Assembly (NCBI GenBank): GCA_045579045.1
Contig: JAZNLL010000093.1
Span: forward strand, 1-6,257
DNA: 6,257 nt
Direction: 5' to 3'
DNA from: Avoscillospira sp045579045
GTDB taxonomy: Bacteria; Bacillota; Clostridia; Oscillospirales; Oscillospiraceae
The position numbers were made by a program, and so were the translations under genes. Each line of letters begins with the position of its first letter. The stretch's first letter is position 1. Shown piece by piece: positions 1 through 5,979 of this stretch. Below the pieces are notes generated by a model. It did no database searches and was not told the origin of the DNA. It saw nothing but the letters and a program-made list of their open reading frames with translations.

Positions 1-43
1 TGATGAAGGGAGCAGCTTCGGAGGCTGCAATTGCGATTTTCAT
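1..43 (-). CDS. glgA: Glycogen synthase GlgA, N-terminal fragment (cut by window edge)
   Basis: Only the first 14 codons are present, reading MKIAIAASEAAPFI before the window ends. This is the typical beginning of bacterial ADP-glucose-dependent glycogen synthases (GT5 family), where a short beta strand leads into the S/C-E-x-x-P-F motif ahead of the K-T-G-G-L loop; that loop lies outside the window. The enzyme transfers glucose from ADP-glucose to the growing alpha-1,4-glucan in the cytoplasm. The start codon overlaps the glgD stop as ATGA, so translation is probably coupled to glgD. An AGAAAGG purine stretch inside the glgD end, about 10 bases upstream, can serve as ribosome binding site. 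The identification rests on a short stretch plus its position after glgC and glgD, a gene order common in Firmicutes. Confidence 0.86.
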   Translation of the reverse strand, partial: MKIAIAASEAAPFI

Positions 44-1155
44 ACGGTAACGCCCTTTCTGATAACTAGCGGCTGCTCGGGAGAACCCAGCAGCTTTGTG
101 CCGGATTTGACGGTGACATTTTTATCCAGAATGGCATACTGAACGCTGGCACCGGCTTCGATGACAGAGCCCTGCATGACAATGGTATCCTTGACTTCTG
201 CGCCTTCCGCGATTTTGACTTCACGGAAGATGATGCTGTTTTCCGCATAACCGTCCAGACGGCAGCCATCAGCCACCATACAGTTGGCAACTTCACAGTT
301 CTTTCCGTAACGGGTGGGAACTTCGTCACGAACCTTGGTATAGATGGGCACTTCGCCATGGAACAGGCTTCTGCGGACATCGGCATCCAGCAGGGCCATG
401 TTGTTCTTATAATAGGTCTCCATGGTATCGCTGGACAGCGCCACACCTTCAAAATGATAGACATTGAGCTTCATTTTGCCTGCATTGCACAGGTTCATCA
501 GGAAGTCCCGCTCCAGATGGTAGTAACCGTGAGGCACCAGCGTTTTGATGGTATCGATGAGCAGCTGGCGCTTCATGACAAACATACCCATGGAGGCAGA
601 ATAGTCCGCGGGAGCGATGTATTCGCAGCTCATGGCCTTGGCAACACCGTTTTCATCGGCTTTGACTGCAAAATGGCACACGGTCTTGCCATCGGCAATG
701 CCGTCCTTGGCCACCACAGTCACATCACAGCCGGAGGCAATATGAGCATTGACCACCTTACGGAAGTCCACAGCCGCCATGATATTGGTATCGGCCAGAA
801 CCACATATTCATGGTTGCCGCTTTCCAGTACAGGCAGGGCATTGAGGAGGGCTTCCAGCTTGCCGCGGTAGACACCGTTATGACCGGTGGAATAGGGCGG
901 CAGCAGGCAGACACCCTTATAGTCCAGATTCAAGTCCCATTCCTGGCAGGAGCCCAGATGGTCCATCAGGGACTGATAGTTATACTTGGTGATGATGCCG
1001 ATATGCTTGATACCGGAATTGGCCATACTGGAGAGGGTGAAGTCGATCTGGCGGTAACGGCCGCCGACGGGGATGGATGCAGAGGTACGGACTTCCGTCA
1101 GAACGCCCATCTTGCTGTCATAGATATTGGAGAAAATGATACCCATTGTTTCCAT
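40..1155 (-). CDS. glgD: ADP-glucose pyrophosphorylase subunit GlgD (non-catalytic paralogue)
   Basis: 371 residues from the chosen start. It belongs to the nucleotidyltransferase family of glucose-1-phosphate adenylyltransferases and has the GlgD signature opening GIIFSNIYDS (residues 5-14) in place of the LLAGGQGSRL loop. GRYRQIDF (32-39) and EWDLN (72-76) show the shared fold. The position equivalent to the catalytic aspartate of GlgC (GDH) reads LADTNI (120-125), with Thr123 at the catalytic position, and the FEEKP sugar-phosphate lysine motif is absent. The C-terminal third has hexapeptide repeats of a left-handed beta helix (about 285-350). In Bacillus-type organisms GlgD pairs with GlgC and raises its activity or changes its regulation; that role is carried over from family knowledge. 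It lies 18 bases after glgC and overlaps glgA by 4. An alternative ATG lies 12 bases upstream (1167) and a GTG at 1164. Confidence 0.93.
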   Translation of the reverse strand: METMGIIFSNIYDSKMGVLTEVRTSASIPVGGRYRQIDFTLSSMANSGIKHIGIITKYNYQSLMDHLGSCQEWDLNLDYKGVCLLPPYSTGHNGVYRGKLEALLNALPVLESGNHEYVVLADTNIMAAVDFRKVVNAHIASGCDVTVVAKDGIADGKTVCHFAVKADENGVAKAMSCEYIAPADYSASMGMFVMKRQLLIDTIKTLVPHGYYHLERDFLMNLCNAGKMKLNVYHFEGVALSSDTMETYYKNNMALLDADVRRSLFHGEVPIYTKVRDEVPTRYGKNCEVANCMVADGCRLDGYAENSIIFREVKIAEGAEVKDTIVMQGSVIEAGASVQYAILDKNVTVKSGTKLLGSPEQPLVIRKGVTV

Positions 1156-1160
1156 GATCG

Positions 1161-1176
1161 TCACCATCCTTCCTTA
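1161..1176 (-). promoter_or_regulatory. Ribosome binding site of glgD, overlapping the glgC stop
   Basis: Read on the minus strand, TAAGGAAGG (1176-1168) begins with the TAA stop of glgC and is followed by GGTGA (1165-1161). The ATG at 1167 directly abuts AAGGAAGG, which is too close for normal initiation. The ATG at 1155 has GGTGA 5 bases upstream and the purine stretch 12 bases upstream, and it gives the N-terminus usual for GlgD, so I prefer it. The GTG at 1164 remains possible. The overlap of stop and ribosome binding site suggests reinitiation after glgC. Confidence 0.55.
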
Positions 1177-2367
1177 AATCACATCGCCCGGGGCGACAAC
1201 GGCACCCTCGGTGATGATATTGTCCTTGCCGATGACGCTGATCTTCAGCTTTTCCAAAGACAGATCGGGCTGAGCTTCGCCTACCTTGGCACCGGCCTTT
1301 ATGGTGCAGTCTTCTGCCACGATGGCATGATGGATGGTGGCACCGGGTTCTACCACCACGCCGGGCATGATGACGCTGTCACAGATCTCGGCACCCTTGC
1401 CGATGACACAGCCAGCAGAGACCACGGAGTGCTTCACTGTGCCGTAGATCTCACAGCCTTCTGCCACAAAGCTGTCAGAGATCTCAGCACCCTTGGCGAT
1501 GAAGGCAGAGGGCATGGCATAGTTTCTGGCATAGATCTTACGGCCGTTGGAGCCGTAAATATTGAACTCGGGATGGTCGCCCAGCAGGTCCATATTGGCC
1601 TCCCAGAGGCTGTTGATGGTACCCACATCCTTCCAGTAACCGGCGAACTCATAGGCAAAGAGCTTATGACCGGCGTTCAGCAGGTTGGGAATGATGTTCT
1701 TGCCGAAATCGTTTTCGGAGTTGGGGTCTTCCTCGTCCTCTTCCAGGAATTTTTTCAGAATATCCCACTTGAATATGTAGATACCCATGGAGGCCTTGTT
1801 GGATTTGGGCTGCTTGGGCTTTTCCTCAAACTCATAGATGGAGCCGTCATCATTGGTATTCATGATGCCGAAACGGGATGCCTCTTCCATGGGGACGGGA
1901 CGGACAGCCACAGTCAGGTCTGCATCCTTTTCCTTGTGGTAGCGGAGCATCTTGGCATAGTCCATCTCGTAAATGTGGTCGCCGGAGAGGATCAGCACAT
2001 CATCGGGATCATACCGGGCAATGAAAGGAATGTTCTGATAGATGGCATTGGCGGTACCCTTATACCAATCGGAGCGCTTGCTCCGGGCATAGGGCGGCAG
2101 GGCGGATACGCCGCCGTGGGAGCTGTTCAAGTCCCAGGGCTGACCGTTGCCGATGTATTCGTTCAGCTCCAAAGGCTGGTACTGGGTGAGAACACCCACT
2201 GTATCAATTTGGGAGTTGACGCAGTTGGAGAGCGGGAAATCGATGATTCGATACTTGCCGCCAAAGGGCACGGCAGGTTTGGCAGTGTTTTCTGTCAGAA
2301 CCTTCAGTCTGCTGCCCTGACCGCCTGCCAGCAGCATGGCGACACAGTGCTTCTTCTGAAAATACAT
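1174..2367 (-). CDS. glgC: Glucose-1-phosphate adenylyltransferase (ADP-glucose pyrophosphorylase) GlgC
   Basis: 397 residues. It makes ADP-glucose and pyrophosphate from ATP and glucose-1-phosphate, the committed step of bacterial glycogen synthesis, in the cytoplasm. The N-terminal nucleotidyltransferase domain carries LLAGGQGSRL (12-21), with the KPAVPFGGKYRIIDF region following. GTANAIYQN (104-112) is present, as is LSGDHIYEMDY (127-137) with catalytic Asp130. FEEKP (180-184) contains Lys183 for glucose-1-phosphate, and WKDVGT spans 245-250. Hexapeptide repeats of a left-handed beta helix fill roughly 290-385. Length matches Firmicutes GlgC and is shorter than the enterobacterial form (about 430). 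The reading frame is open further upstream, but the ATG at 2367 follows AAGGAGGAACTGTTT, a near-perfect ribosome binding site, and gives the family N-terminus. First gene of the operon with glgD and glgA. Confidence 0.96.
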   Translation of the reverse strand: MYFQKKHCVAMLLAGGQGSRLKVLTENTAKPAVPFGGKYRIIDFPLSNCVNSQIDTVGVLTQYQPLELNEYIGNGQPWDLNSSHGGVSALPPYARSKRSDWYKGTANAIYQNIPFIARYDPDDVLILSGDHIYEMDYAKMLRYHKEKDADLTVAVRPVPMEEASRFGIMNTNDDGSIYEFEEKPKQPKSNKASMGIYIFKWDILKKFLEEDEEDPNSENDFGKNIIPNLLNAGHKLFAYEFAGYWKDVGTINSLWEANMDLLGDHPEFNIYGSNGRKIYARNYAMPSAFIAKGAEISDSFVAEGCEIYGTVKHSVVSAGCVIGKGAEICDSVIMPGVVVEPGATIHHAIVAEDCTIKAGAKVGEAQPDLSLEKLKISVIGKDNIITEGAVVAPGDVI

Positions 2368-2448
2368 AAACAGTTCCTCCTTATTTGACTCTTTTCTGCG
2401 CTGGGATCGTTGTTTTTTTCGGTCAATCTCTTCCTTCTTGCCGACTAT

Positions 2449-2472
2449 TGTTAATATCACGAAATATTCACA
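2449..2472. promoter_or_regulatory. Candidate operator: 24-bp imperfect inverted repeat at the glgC transcription start
   Basis: On the plus strand the arms TGTTAATAT (2449-2457) and ATATTCACA (2464-2472) are complementary at 8 of 9 positions around a 6-base spacer. The dyad begins 5 bases downstream of the glgC -10 box and so covers the predicted start site (near 2470) and the first transcribed bases, where a bound repressor would block initiation. Which regulator binds is unknown. The half-sites do not match the CRP spacing or the Rex consensus. Confidence 0.4.
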
Positions 2473-2476
2473 TTTG

Positions 2477-2505
2477 ATTATAGCATTTTTGTCTGCATTG
2501 CACAA
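2477..2505 (-). promoter_or_regulatory. Promoter of the glgC-glgD-glgA operon
   Basis: Read on the minus strand: -35 TTGTGC (2505-2500), a 17-base spacer, and a perfect -10 TATAAT (2482-2477) preceded by TGC, an extended -10. Transcription would start near 2470, leaving a leader of about 100 bases before glgC. Apart from the dyad at its beginning, I see no strong hairpin, riboswitch or open reading frame with a good ribosome binding site in that leader. The -35 box lies 17 bases past the stop of the upstream pseudouridine synthase gene. Confidence 0.8.
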
Positions 2506-2522
2506 GTCCCGTTTTCATTTTT

Positions 2523-3152
2523 TCAAAAAAACTTTGTCCAGGGTGCAACAGCTGGAGGCTGACGGAAAAATTCCATAGGCTGACGGGAATAGGGGTGCAA
2601 AAATGCCAGTTTGGCGGACCACAGGGCGATGGGGCAGTCCTCTCCCCAGCCATACTTTTTATCCCCCACCAGAGGCAGGTCACGGGAGGCGAACTGGCAC
2701 CTTATTTGATGGGTGCGGCCGGTATGGAGGTTGATCTTCACCAGAGAAAGGCCGTCCGCTTCTGCCAGACGGACATAGTCCAGCACTGCCTCCTGCACAT
2801 CCTTACCCGGTTCATCTACCACATAGGTCTTGCGCTCTTGCTTGTTTCGCAGTAAAAGGTCTTTGAATGTGCCCGTTTCCGGCAAACTGCCATGGACCAC
2901 CGCCAGATATTCCTTATGGAATTCCCCTTCCCGCATCTGACGGGAAAGCTCCGATGCCGCTTTGGCTCTGGTGGCCAGTACCATGAGGCCGCTGACTGCC
3001 TGATCCAGGCGGTGGACCGTCCGCAGGTTGGCGTTGGGATCGCCAAGTGCCTCCCGAAGCAGCTCCGGCAGACCGCCCGGCTCATCGGTAGACTTGACTC
3101 CCGCCGGTTTGATGCAGACCAGAATATCCCGGTCGTGGTGCAGAATCTCCAT
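2523..3152 (-). CDS. RluA-family RNA pseudouridine synthase (short form)
   Basis: 209 residues. The family isomerises specific uridines of rRNA or tRNA to pseudouridine. Motif HRLDQAVSG (47-55) carries the catalytic Asp50. Also visible are KEYLAVVHG (80-88), the LHTGRTHQIR motif (142-151) that shapes the uracil pocket, and LVGDKKYG (161-168). The protein has no N-terminal S4 domain and is shorter than RluA/RluC/RluD (about 220-330 residues), resembling small stand-alone members such as TruC or YlyB-like proteins; the modified position cannot be told from sequence. The start follows AAGGAGGTG with 5 bases spacing. No terminator hairpin follows the stop: the gene runs out in a T-tract/A-tract close to the glgC promoter, so some read-through into glgC is possible. 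Transcribed divergently from nth. Confidence 0.92.
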   Translation of the reverse strand: MEILHHDRDILVCIKPAGVKSTDEPGGLPELLREALGDPNANLRTVHRLDQAVSGLMVLATRAKAASELSRQMREGEFHKEYLAVVHGSLPETGTFKDLLLRNKQERKTYVVDEPGKDVQEAVLDYVRLAEADGLSLVKINLHTGRTHQIRCQFASRDLPLVGDKKYGWGEDCPIALWSAKLAFLHPYSRQPMEFFRQPPAVAPWTKFF

Positions 3153-3172
3153 GGCGCACCTCCTTTTTTCTC

Positions 3173-3200
3173 ATTGTACCATGGCGGAGAAAAAAGTAAA
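3173..3200 (-). promoter_or_regulatory. Promoter of the pseudouridine synthase gene
   Basis: Minus strand -35 TTTACT (3200-3195, 4 of 6 consensus), 16-base spacer and -10 TACAAT (3178-3173) with TGG before it, an extended -10. The predicted start near 3166 places the mRNA end right at the ribosome binding site (3165-3158), giving a leader of only about 15 bases. Confidence 0.5.
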
Positions 3201-3207
3201 AGTGGAA

Positions 3208-3236
3208 TTGCCTGCCAGTCAAAAAACTGTTATAAT
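3208..3236 (+). promoter_or_regulatory. Promoter of nth
   Basis: Plus strand -35 TTGCCT (3208-3213), a 17-base spacer and a perfect -10 TATAAT (3231-3236) preceded by TGT, an extended -10. Transcription would start near 3243, about 18 bases before the nth start codon. The -35 box is 7 bases from that of the divergent pseudouridine synthase promoter, so the two polymerases would bind back to back. Confidence 0.75.
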
Positions 3237-3260
3237 AGACAAAAGACAGGAGGTGCATTT

Positions 3261-3893
3261 ATGCAGGAAAAAGTATTGAACATCATCGAGGCTTTGAAGC
3301 GGGCTTATCCCGACCCCGCCTGTGCCCTGCACTATGAGACCGATTATCAGCTGATGATCGCCGTGCGCCTGTCTGCCCAGTGTACCGATGAACGGGTCAA
3401 TCAGGTGACTCCTGCCCTCTTTGCCCGCTTCCCTTCTCTGGAGGCCTTCGCAGAAGCCGATGTGGCAGAGGTGGAAGAATATGTCCATTCCTGCGGCTTC
3501 TACCGCCACAAGGCAAGAGACATCGTTCTCGCCTGCCAGACGCTGATAAGCAAACACGGCGGTAAAGTCCCCAACACCATGGAAGAATTATTGGCCCTGC
3601 CCGGCGTGGGCAGAAAGACCGCCAATCTGCTTTTGGGTGACCTTTACGGAACCCCCGGCAGTGTAGTCTGCGACACCCATTGCATCCGCATTTCCAATAA
3701 ATTGGGTCTTGCAAAGGGCAAAGAACCGGAAAAGGTGGAGCAGCAGCTTCGCAAAATCCTGCCCCCGGAGGAAAGCTCCGATTTCTGCCACCGCATTGTC
3801 CTCCACGGCAGAGCCGTCTGCACTGCCAGAAAGCCCCAATGCGAAAACTGCACCCTTGCAAATTGGTGCGATTTCTTTCATCAGACACCTTGA
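3261..3893 (+). CDS. nth: Endonuclease III (DNA glycosylase/AP lyase) Nth
   Basis: 210 residues, the usual length (E. coli 211). It removes oxidised pyrimidines from DNA and cuts at the abasic site, in base excision repair. The helix-hairpin-helix motif LPGVGRKTA (113-121) supplies the Schiff-base Lys119, and VCDTHCIR (136-143) supplies Asp138. The C-terminus holds a 4Fe-4S cluster motif, C-x6-C-x2-C-x5-C, at Cys187, 194, 197 and 203. MIAVRLSAQCTDERVN (32-47) is the usual N-terminal helix region, with Cys where many members have Thr. The reading frame is open far upstream into the neighbouring gene, but the ATG at 3261 follows AGGAGGTG with 5 bases spacing and its own promoter, and it gives the family N-terminus. 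No terminator is visible after the stop, which is shared with the pyrC -35 box. Confidence 0.96.
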   Translation: MQEKVLNIIEALKRAYPDPACALHYETDYQLMIAVRLSAQCTDERVNQVTPALFARFPSLEAFAEADVAEVEEYVHSCGFYRHKARDIVLACQTLISKHGGKVPNTMEELLALPGVGRKTANLLLGDLYGTPGSVVCDTHCIRISNKLGLAKGKEPEKVEQQLRKILPPEESSDFCHRIVLHGRAVCTARKPQCENCTLANWCDFFHQTP

Positions 3894-3919
3894 CGGAATA
3901 CGGCACTTTTTGCTATAAT
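3890..3919 (+). promoter_or_regulatory. Promoter of the pyrC-pyrK-pyrD operon
   Basis: -35 TTGACG (3890-3895, 5 of 6 consensus) overlaps the nth stop codon. It is followed by an 18-base spacer and a perfect -10 TATAAT (3914-3919) with TGC before it. The predicted start near 3926 leaves a leader of about 27 bases, too short for a PyrR-type attenuator or a riboswitch, so control would have to act on initiation or by start-site selection. Confidence 0.78.
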
Positions 3920-3952
3920 GACTTAGATAACGAGATAGGAAAGGAGTACCCC

Positions 3953-5146
3953 ATGATGAACCGCTCCGATGTCCGTTTTGAATACCTTGGTCTGCCCACT
4001 CCCGACTGTGGGGATATTGTTTCTTCTCTCCCCCAGGATCGTGAATACACTGTTTTTCCCGGTTTCGCGGATGTTCATGTGCATCTGCGTGAGCCGGGTT
4101 TTTCTTATAAAGAGACCATTGCCTCCGGCACAGCTGCCTGCGCAAGAGGCGGCTACACCGCCGTCTGCTCCATGCCCAACCTGAACCCGGTGCCCGACAC
4201 CGCTGAACATCTGAAGCAGCAGACGGATATCATCGAAAAAGATGCCTGCATCTGGGTCTATCCCTACGGCTCCATTACCGTGGGTCAGCTGGGCGAGGAA
4301 CTGGCAGAGCTTGCTGCCATGGCGCCGAATGTCATCGGCTTCTCCGATGACGGCAGAGGTGTCCAGTCCAAAGAGATGATGAAAGCTGCCATGGAACTGG
4401 CAAAATCTCTGGGCAAGCCCATTGTTGCCCACTGTGAGGACAACAGCCTCCTCTTTGGCGGCTACATCCATGACGGACAGTATGCCAAAGCCCACAATCA
4501 CCGGGGCATCTGCTCCGAAAGTGAATGGAAGCCCATTGCCAGAGATCTGGAACTGGTAGCGGAAACAGGCTGCGCTTATCATGTATGCCACATTTCCACC
4601 AAGGAAAGTGTCTCCCTTATCAGGGAGGCGAAGAAATCAGGTATCGATGTGACCTGCGAGACAGGTCCCCACTATCTGGCGTTGGATGACAGCTTTTTAC
4701 AGGAAGACGGCAGATTTAAGATGAACCCCCCGCTCCGTGACCGTTCTGACAGAGAGGCTCTGGTAGAAGGCTTGGCTGACGGCACCATCGACTGCATTGC
4801 CACGGACCATGCCCCTCACAGCGCCGAGGAGAAATCCAGAGGGCTGGAGAAATCTGCCATGGGCGTGGTTGGCATTGAAACTGCCTTCCCCGTGGTCTAT
4901 ACCCATCTGGTCAAGACCGGACTGGTGCCCATGGAGACGGTGCTGAAAGCTCTGACCGTCATCCCCTGCAAGCGGTTCGGCATCCCCATGGAAGGTTACA
5001 GCATCTGGGATCTCAATGCATATTACACCGTTGACCCTGCCGATTTTGTCAGCATGGGAAAGGCCAGCCCCTTCACCGGCACAAAGGTTTGGGGCAAGTG
5101 CATGATGACGGTTTTGAACGGTAAGCCCGTCTGGAAAGGAGTATAA
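3953..5146 (+). CDS. pyrC: Dihydroorotase PyrC (class I type)
   Basis: 397 residues. It cyclises N-carbamoyl-L-aspartate to L-dihydroorotate, the third step of de novo pyrimidine synthesis. The amidohydrolase barrel shows DVHVHLREPG (40-49) with metal ligands His42 and His44 and substrate-binding Arg46. MPN (74-76), FSDDG (130-134, where class I enzymes supply a bridging aspartate), AHCED (159-163), CHIST (212-216) and MNPPLR (257-262) are present. ATDHAPH (283-289) holds the catalytic Asp285. The N-terminal beta-sandwich part is short: the metal motif begins at residue 40, whereas many Bacillus-type enzymes (about 425 residues) have it near 60. The start is fixed by GGAAAGGAG ending 6 bases before the ATG at 3953 (a second ATG follows at 3956); the open frame upstream lies inside nth and the promoter. 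First gene of the pyr operon. Confidence 0.95.
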   Translation: MMNRSDVRFEYLGLPTPDCGDIVSSLPQDREYTVFPGFADVHVHLREPGFSYKETIASGTAACARGGYTAVCSMPNLNPVPDTAEHLKQQTDIIEKDACIWVYPYGSITVGQLGEELAELAAMAPNVIGFSDDGRGVQSKEMMKAAMELAKSLGKPIVAHCEDNSLLFGGYIHDGQYAKAHNHRGICSESEWKPIARDLELVAETGCAYHVCHISTKESVSLIREAKKSGIDVTCETGPHYLALDDSFLQEDGRFKMNPPLRDRSDREALVEGLADGTIDCIATDHAPHSAEEKSRGLEKSAMGVVGIETAFPVVYTHLVKTGLVPMETVLKALTVIPCKRFGIPMEGYSIWDLNAYYTVDPADFVSMGKASPFTGTKVWGKCMMTVLNGKPVWKGV

Positions 5147-5148
5147 AA

Positions 5149-5883
5149 ATGGATCAGCAATTCTGCACCATTTTAGAAAATAAGCAGCTGACCGCCGCTG
5201 TCTGGCAGATGAAGCTGCAGGCAGATACCAAGGTCATCAAAAACCCCGGTCAGTTTGTCAATTTGAAGCTGGATGGGCTGTATCTCCGCCGCCCCATCTC
5301 CATCTGTGACTGGGATGAAGGCTCCATCACCCTCATCTACAAGGCGGTGGGTGAAGGCACCAAACAGATGACCACGTTAAAACCCGATGCTGTCATTGAC
5401 ACCCTGGTGGGTCTGGGCAACGGCTACAACATGGACAAGGCCGGTGACGCACCCGTTCTCATTGGCGGCGGCGTGGGCGTGCCCCCCATGTACGGGCTGG
5501 CAAAACGGCTGGCTGCCATGGGTAAAAAAGTCACTGTCATTCTCGGCTTCAACACCAAGGACGAGATTTTCTACGAAAAAGAATTTGAGGCGCTGGGTGT
5601 GAAGGTCTGTGTGGCCACTGCCGACGGCTCCTACGGCACCAAGGGTTTCGTCACCGATGTGCTGAAAGACCTGACTTACAGCTACTTCTTCACCTGCGGT
5701 CCTATGCCCATGTTTAAGGCCATTGAAGCCACCGCCACTACCAGCGGTCAGTACAGCTTTGAAGAACGGATGGGCTGCGGCTTCGGTGCCTGCATGGGCT
5801 GCAGCTGCAAGACCAAATACGGCAACAAGCGCATCTGCAAGGATGGTCCTGTGCTGGAACGGGAGGAGATCGTATGGTCGTAG
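5149..5883 (+). CDS. pyrK: Dihydroorotate dehydrogenase B electron-transfer subunit PyrK
   Basis: 244 residues, close to the family's usual 250-260. It carries electrons from the FMN of PyrD through a 2Fe-2S cluster and FAD to NAD+, as part of the PyrD2PyrK2 complex in the cytoplasm. YLRRPIS (45-51) is the FAD-binding motif of the ferredoxin reductase-like fold, LIGGGVGVPPMYGLAK (104-119) starts the NAD-binding domain, and FTCGP (181-185) is the conserved nucleotide-binding loop. The 2Fe-2S ligands are Cys210, 215, 218 and 230 in C-x4-C-x2-C-x11-C spacing, with an extra Cys220. The start lies 2 bases after the pyrC stop and its ribosome binding site (AAAGGAG) is inside the end of pyrC, indicating translational coupling. 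The last codons and the TAG stop lie in the left arm of a hairpin element, so the C-terminal Ser may derive from it. Confidence 0.95.
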   Translation: MDQQFCTILENKQLTAAVWQMKLQADTKVIKNPGQFVNLKLDGLYLRRPISICDWDEGSITLIYKAVGEGTKQMTTLKPDAVIDTLVGLGNGYNMDKAGDAPVLIGGGVGVPPMYGLAKRLAAMGKKVTVILGFNTKDEIFYEKEFEALGVKVCVATADGSYGTKGFVTDVLKDLTYSYFFTCGPMPMFKAIEATATTSGQYSFEERMGCGFGACMGCSCKTKYGNKRICKDGPVLEREEIVWS

Positions 5884-5924
5884 CGTTAAGAAAATATGCC
5901 GGTGGCATATTTTTAGCTACGACC
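5876..5924. repeat. Large near-palindromic hairpin at the pyrK-pyrD junction, candidate dispersed repeat
   Basis: A nested inverted repeat. The outer arms are GGTCGTAGC (5876-5884) and GCTACGACC (5916-5924), a perfect 9-bp match. The inner arms are AAAATATGCC (5891-5900) and GGCATATTTT (5904-5913), a perfect 10-bp match around the 3-base loop GGT. The two stems are joined by an asymmetric internal loop (6 bases on the left, 2 on the right). The left arm includes the last codons and TAG stop of pyrK. The T-run after the inner stem resembles an intrinsic terminator, but it sits between two genes of one complex, so partial attenuation, RNA processing or 3'-end stabilisation of the pyrCK segment are alternatives. 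The extent and dyad design fit a palindromic intergenic repeat of the REP/MITE kind; copies elsewhere cannot be seen from this window. Confidence 0.7.
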
Positions 5925-5927
5925 GCA

Positions 5928-5940
5928 GCGGCTATGCCGC
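5928..5940. other. Small GC-rich hairpin downstream of the main palindrome
   Basis: GCGGC (5928-5932) and GCCGC (5936-5940) form a perfect 5-bp stem with loop TAT, starting 3 bases after the large hairpin. It is probably part of the same inserted element. No T-run follows, so it is not an intrinsic terminator by itself. The rest of the gap to pyrD (5941-5965) holds no structure I can support. Confidence 0.5.
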
Positions 5941-5979
5941 GAGGAGACCGCCCATCTTGACATCTGAGAGGTATCAATT

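Noticed and set aside
358..2388. A 676-codon open frame on the plus strand, antisense to glgD and glgC
   Set aside because: It lies in exact codon register opposite both genes, whose sparing use of TTA, CTA and TCA codons leaves the antisense frame without stops. The translation shows no recognisable domain, while both sense proteins are clearly conserved.
2368..2505. A 46-residue N-terminal extension of GlgC in the same open frame
   Set aside because: Its first codon overlaps the -35 region and most of it lies in the leader; the extension is Lys/Glu-rich and not family-like, and the internal ATG at 2367 has an excellent ribosome binding site.
2517..2531. T-tract/A-tract after the pseudouridine synthase gene as a terminator
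   Set aside because: It is a bare TTTTTT-C-AAAAAA repeat with no GC stem and a one-base loop, so it would not form a stable terminator hairpin.
3156..3256. Perfect 9-bp inverted repeat GCACCTCCT / AGGAGGTGC in the divergent region
   Set aside because: The two copies are the ribosome binding sites of the divergent genes, which are expected to mirror each other.
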